Shown: positions 60,812 through 64,000 of the stretch, one piece after another
How positions within the stretch are numbered: the stretch's first letter is position 1
How the letters are laid out: every line of letters starts with the position of its first letter
Source: Archilochus colubris
Taxonomy: Eukaryota; Chordata; Aves; Apodiformes; Trochilidae
Length of the DNA: 64,000 nucleotides
Assembly (NCBI GenBank): GCA_023079485.1
Contig: CM041084.1
Location: 126,518,292-126,582,291, forward strand
Direction of reading: 5' to 3'
Position numbers and translations under genes: made by a program
Notes under the pieces: generated by a model
What the model was told of the DNA's origin: nothing
What the model saw: the letters and a program-made list of their open reading frames with translations, nothing else
Databases searched by the model: none

Positions 60812-61068
60812 GTTCAGACCAAGGTGGTGAAGGTTCTGAAAAACAAGTCTATGGAGACTGAGGAAACTGGGATTGTTTAGACTGGAGAGCTTTTTGCTCT
60901 CTATAACTACCTGAAAGGAGGTTGTAAGGAGGTGGGTTCTGGCCTCTTCTCTAAAGTGAACAATGATGGGGCAAGAGGAAATGGCCTGAAGTTGCACCAG
61001 GGGAGGTTCAGACTAGTTATTAGGAAGGATTTCTTTACTGAGAGAGTATTCAAGCACTGGAATGGGCT
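60545..61068 (+). mobile_element. CR1 LINE fragment lacking its 3' end, plus strand
   Basis: Homology starts abruptly at GGCTTGGGGAAGAGTGGCTA and follows CR1 ORF2 down to AAGCACTGGAATGGGCTG at 61068. There the family would continue with CCCAGGGAAGTGGTGGAG, but the sequence instead goes to TTTTTTTGTACACAGTG. CR1 copies are normally truncated at the 5' end and keep the 3' UTR, so this is an atypical loss of the 3' end. No remaining part is found downstream. The subfamily uses AATGGCCTGAAGTTGCACCA and is distinct from the 38.5-kb copy. Confidence 0.94.
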
Positions 61069-61516
61069 GTTTTTTTGTACACAGTGATCCTAGTGGTCTC
61101 TAAAAATTTGCTTGCACAGTGCAAAGTGACACTGGAGAAGAGAGACTGTGACCAGCCCTGAGCAGGCAGGAGAATCCCATAACACATGACCTCGATGTGC
61201 ACAGAAATTTTTGTGAGATTTGGGAGGGCTGTAATGTTATTGTGCTGTGGATGGGGGTCTTTGAGGGATCGTAACACCATCCTGTCCCAAGCAGTAGAGA
61301 TGTGCCCAAGCTGCATGTGTGAAACAAGTAGCAGTAAAAGCTTATGATCCAGGGAAAACATTAAAAATATCCAAGCTTTTTCATCAATCAGAAGCTTTCA
61401 AATTTAATACTAATGACTGAATTTTAAAAAAATTAAAAAGAAATAATTATTTTAAATTTCATACATCACATTTAATATTTAAACAGGTAAAGAACCTAGA
61501 GTATGTAAGCCTTTTA

Positions 61517-61548
61517 AACATATATATATATTAAATATATATATACAA
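61517..61548. repeat. Short (TA)n repeat
   Basis: CATATATATATATTAAATATATATATAC-type sequence; two short TA runs separated by TAAA. Confidence 0.85.
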
Positions 61549-61870
61549 CCTTTTAAAATATATTTTGCTTGTTTCAAAAAAGAAGCCATTTTTCTGCTAC
61601 AAAATATTTTGTCAAAATTGTTGAGCCTGTTTTCTCATTTTGTTTTTCACAAGGTTTTCTTCTCCTTTAGGTTTATGAAAATTTTCGAATTATTTTTTTC
61701 TCAATTTAAGTTCTCTGTAAAGTTATCAAAATGAGCAAAAACCGTATTTCTTTCTATATAGATTTTTTTCCCTCACAAGATAGTATTTAAAGAAATCAAC
61801 AACAGTTTTTTGTGAAATATTACACTTTTGGAAAAAAAAGCCACACAAAAAAGAAGTGATACTTCTGGGG

Positions 61871-61889
61871 AAAAAAAAAAAAAAAAAAA
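61871..61889. repeat. Poly(A) run, 19 bp
   Basis: Nineteen consecutive A residues follow GGGG. No upstream retrocopy is recognisable. Confidence 0.88.
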
Positions 61890-62176
61890 GATGTTATGTT
61901 AAATTCTGAGCAGCTGCAATCCAAAACAACACCTTGCAGAGTGTTGAGAAATTATAGCTATGGAGTCAGCAAAACACAGGTGTAAGAGGCTCCCTCTGTG
62001 GAGCACAACTAACTGTGATGTTTGCTGCACATTTGAGTTTATTGGGCTGTTCTTGGGAAGACTTGCTGGCAATTTTCTCTGGGAATCTGGATGGAATGTG
62101 AGAGAAGCATCATACAGGGCTGTTCAGCTTGAGCCTTGCACTGCTGGAGTGCATACCACTATTGTTATTATTAGGA

Positions 62177-62290
62177 TTGGTTGGGTTCTTTGGGTTTTTT
62201 GTTTGTTTGTTTATGGCTTTTGGAGGGGTTTTTTTGTTGCTGGGTTGTTTTGGTTTTTTTTGTCTGGAGGTTTTTTTGTTATTTTTTTTT
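62177..62290. repeat. G/T-rich low-complexity tract
   Basis: Mostly T and G, with scattered A and C, including GTTTGTTTGTTT and several GGTTTTTTT words. Frames across it give glycine/phenylalanine/leucine-rich or lysine/asparagine-rich products that reflect composition only. Confidence 0.85.
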
Positions 62291-64000
62291 CTCTGCATTA
62301 ATATAACCAAGATCATAACAGCAGCATATGCACAACAAAGCTGCTAGCCGAGGAAATATCAGGCTTACAGCATTTCTTTGCACCACAGTTGCTTATCAAT
62401 GAAGCGTATATATAGCCTAATTAACATAACTGGAATGACTATAATTAAGCTATCATTTTGTTTACTTTAGCACATTCTGTTGAGGTATATGGGTAGCAAT
62501 ATTTGTTATTGAAATATTCCCCCTTGCTACTCAGGCTGTTTAATTATCCTCTTAGTCTATTTTATTTATGGTGTGATTTGGTTGCTTAAAAGTGAGGAAA
62601 GTGTTAAAGTTCACAAACTCTTGGCTTACATATTCTCCTCTATTTTGGATCTTGGACACAATCTGATAAAGCTTTGAATAGTTCTAACTCATGCAAGCAA
62701 GACAATCCTGTTATAACTAATGTCACTATTGGCCTAAATAAGACTTTGGAGGATAGCAGACTAAAAATAAAAATAATCAAGGACATCCAAAAAAAAAAAA
62801 AGGCTTACAGACTTCCCATTCGAGAAAGTGTAATGCAAAAGCAAAGCTGCTGGTTTGGAACAGGACTACTAGACAATGACAAAGAACAAAATTATATGAA
62901 GTATTTCTTTTTCCCTGGCTTTGACTGCCTTACTGAAATTCAATTGCATCCGTTTTTGGTAAAAGCCAAGATATCTCTCCCACAAAGGTTTCCAAAGAAG
63001 GTTCCTTGTGCAAGAAGGAAGAAGCTTAGCTCACCTTTTGTGCAGTATACATGGATGTCTACAACTTCATGGCTTCAGCACTGGCATCACCAGTGTTCTC
63101 TAAGTTCTTGGAAACCTGGGCATCCTTGGTATGCTGTAGTGTGACTATATCTCAAGAGAGGCAATCACAACACTTTTTTACCCCTATGCCCTTGTCTTAG
63201 GGCAGGAGGGGAAGGGCACCAGTGGGGCATCAGTCCTTCCTGACAAACATTTCTGGAGGCTTGAAGTGGCAGAAATCCTTGTTATACTGTTTCCTTGAAC
63301 ATCCCTCACCCTCATGCACCCATCCACACACAGATCCCATCACTGGTTTTCCCCAACAGAAATGGTGCACAACCAGCTCACCCTGGGGAGATCTGGATCC
63401 TCTGCTCCCTTGGTTTAATGCCTTTCACTTTACAGTGGTGGGCAGAATATTAATAAACCAAGTCGTGTTTGTACGGCTATATGATTTCCATGATCAAGAA
63501 TGTCAAGAGTATGTTCTAAGGTATGGATGTATAAATTAACATAGGCATACTGAGAGCATTGGCAGTTTACCACACCTTGCAGTGTAGTCCAGGGCTTTTC
63601 TTCACATTAAAGGAATAACAAAAGTTCTCTCAGGTCCCTTGCTGAGTTTGCTAGTTGGCCAGATACAACTTTTTTTTTTCTTTTTGGCTTTTGGTGGTGC
63701 AAAACTGTTCATAGTATTGTGTTCTTTGGAAGAATACTTCTTATGTGCAAGCTATTAAAGTCGCTTCTAATTGGGAATATGTTTACTTCTTGAGTGACAT
63801 ATACCACAAAGTGCCTTCAGCATGTGGCAGGTCAGAGGTGACCAGATCTTCCCAAGGATCTTCTGATGAAAACCTGATGGCTTGAAATCTTTCCTCTTTT
63901 TTTCTTACCAGCCCCTCAAGACAAAGACAATATAGATGTCTAATTTAAAGACACCAAGTATGAAACTGTGATGCTGGTGGGAATTTAGTGGGCGTTTTTC

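Larger units (their letters stand above)
61069..64000. other. Unique AT-rich DNA to the window end
   Basis: About 2.9 kb has no supportable gene. It contains (TA)n near 61520, A19 at 61871, and a G/T-rich tract at 62177. A 156-codon frame at 62674-63144 runs through an A13 tract and has no domain. A 105-codon frame at 63222-63539 is likewise unrecognised. Confidence 0.5.

Noticed and set aside
62674..63144. 156-codon plus-strand frame
   Set aside because: It runs through an A13 tract that yields KKKK, has no recognisable domain, and its composition follows the local DNA.

Overview
This window looks like bird nuclear DNA, most likely deep intergenic or intronic sequence. The evidence is repeat content. 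There are at least eleven fragments of CR1 LINEs, the dominant avian retrotransposon, several with the diagnostic 3' tail built from ATTCTATG-type octamers. Much older pieces resembling L2 and MIR sit among them, as expected for amniote DNA. The background is AT-rich and full of stop codons. I found no supportable host protein-coding exon, no rRNA or functional tRNA gene, no CRISPR array and no bacterial-style operon. The exact species cannot be read from the sequence. The CR1 variants look neoavian to me, but that is only an impression.

Layout. 1-8.0 kb: unique AT-rich DNA with one CR1 3' end (868-1091). 8.0-10.0 kb: a G/T-only simple tract and two CR1 fragments in opposite orientations. 10.0-10.8 kb: a locally GC-rich island with a possible acceptor site and two AATAAA motifs, followed by an ATTTT-rich tract. 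12.5 kb: an ancient L2-like reverse-transcriptase remnant. 14.1-15.0 kb: two CR1 copies fused head to tail. 17.2-18.0 kb: the longest CR1 fragment, on the minus strand. 22.3-22.9 kb: another minus-strand CR1. 27.84-28.27 kb: a perfect 190-bp TTCCT/AAAGG microsatellite joined to the 3' end of a CR1. 32.5 kb: a probable second L2 remnant. 38.5-39.1 kb: a CR1 with a frameshifted ORF2 end. 41.8-42.3 kb: an older, diverged CR1. 42.5-55 kb: mostly unique DNA with MIR-like pieces, a 22-bp perfect palindrome and a nearly cytosine-free tract. 56.1-56.9 kb: a candidate solo LTR with a TATA box, AATAAA and a 27-bp direct repeat. 60.5-61.1 kb: a CR1 that has unusually lost its 3' end. The rest is unique DNA with poly(T), poly(A), (TA)n and G/T-rich tracts.

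The coding remnants do not work together as a pathway. All the recognisable ones come from LINE ORF2 proteins (the end of the reverse transcriptase and the C-terminal tail), and all are broken. I see no strong candidate for a new biological system. The points most worth checking are the AAAGG expansion at a CR1 tail, the LTR-like block with its octamer-bearing repeat, the CR1 breakpoints, the L2 relics and a few motif-dense non-coding segments.
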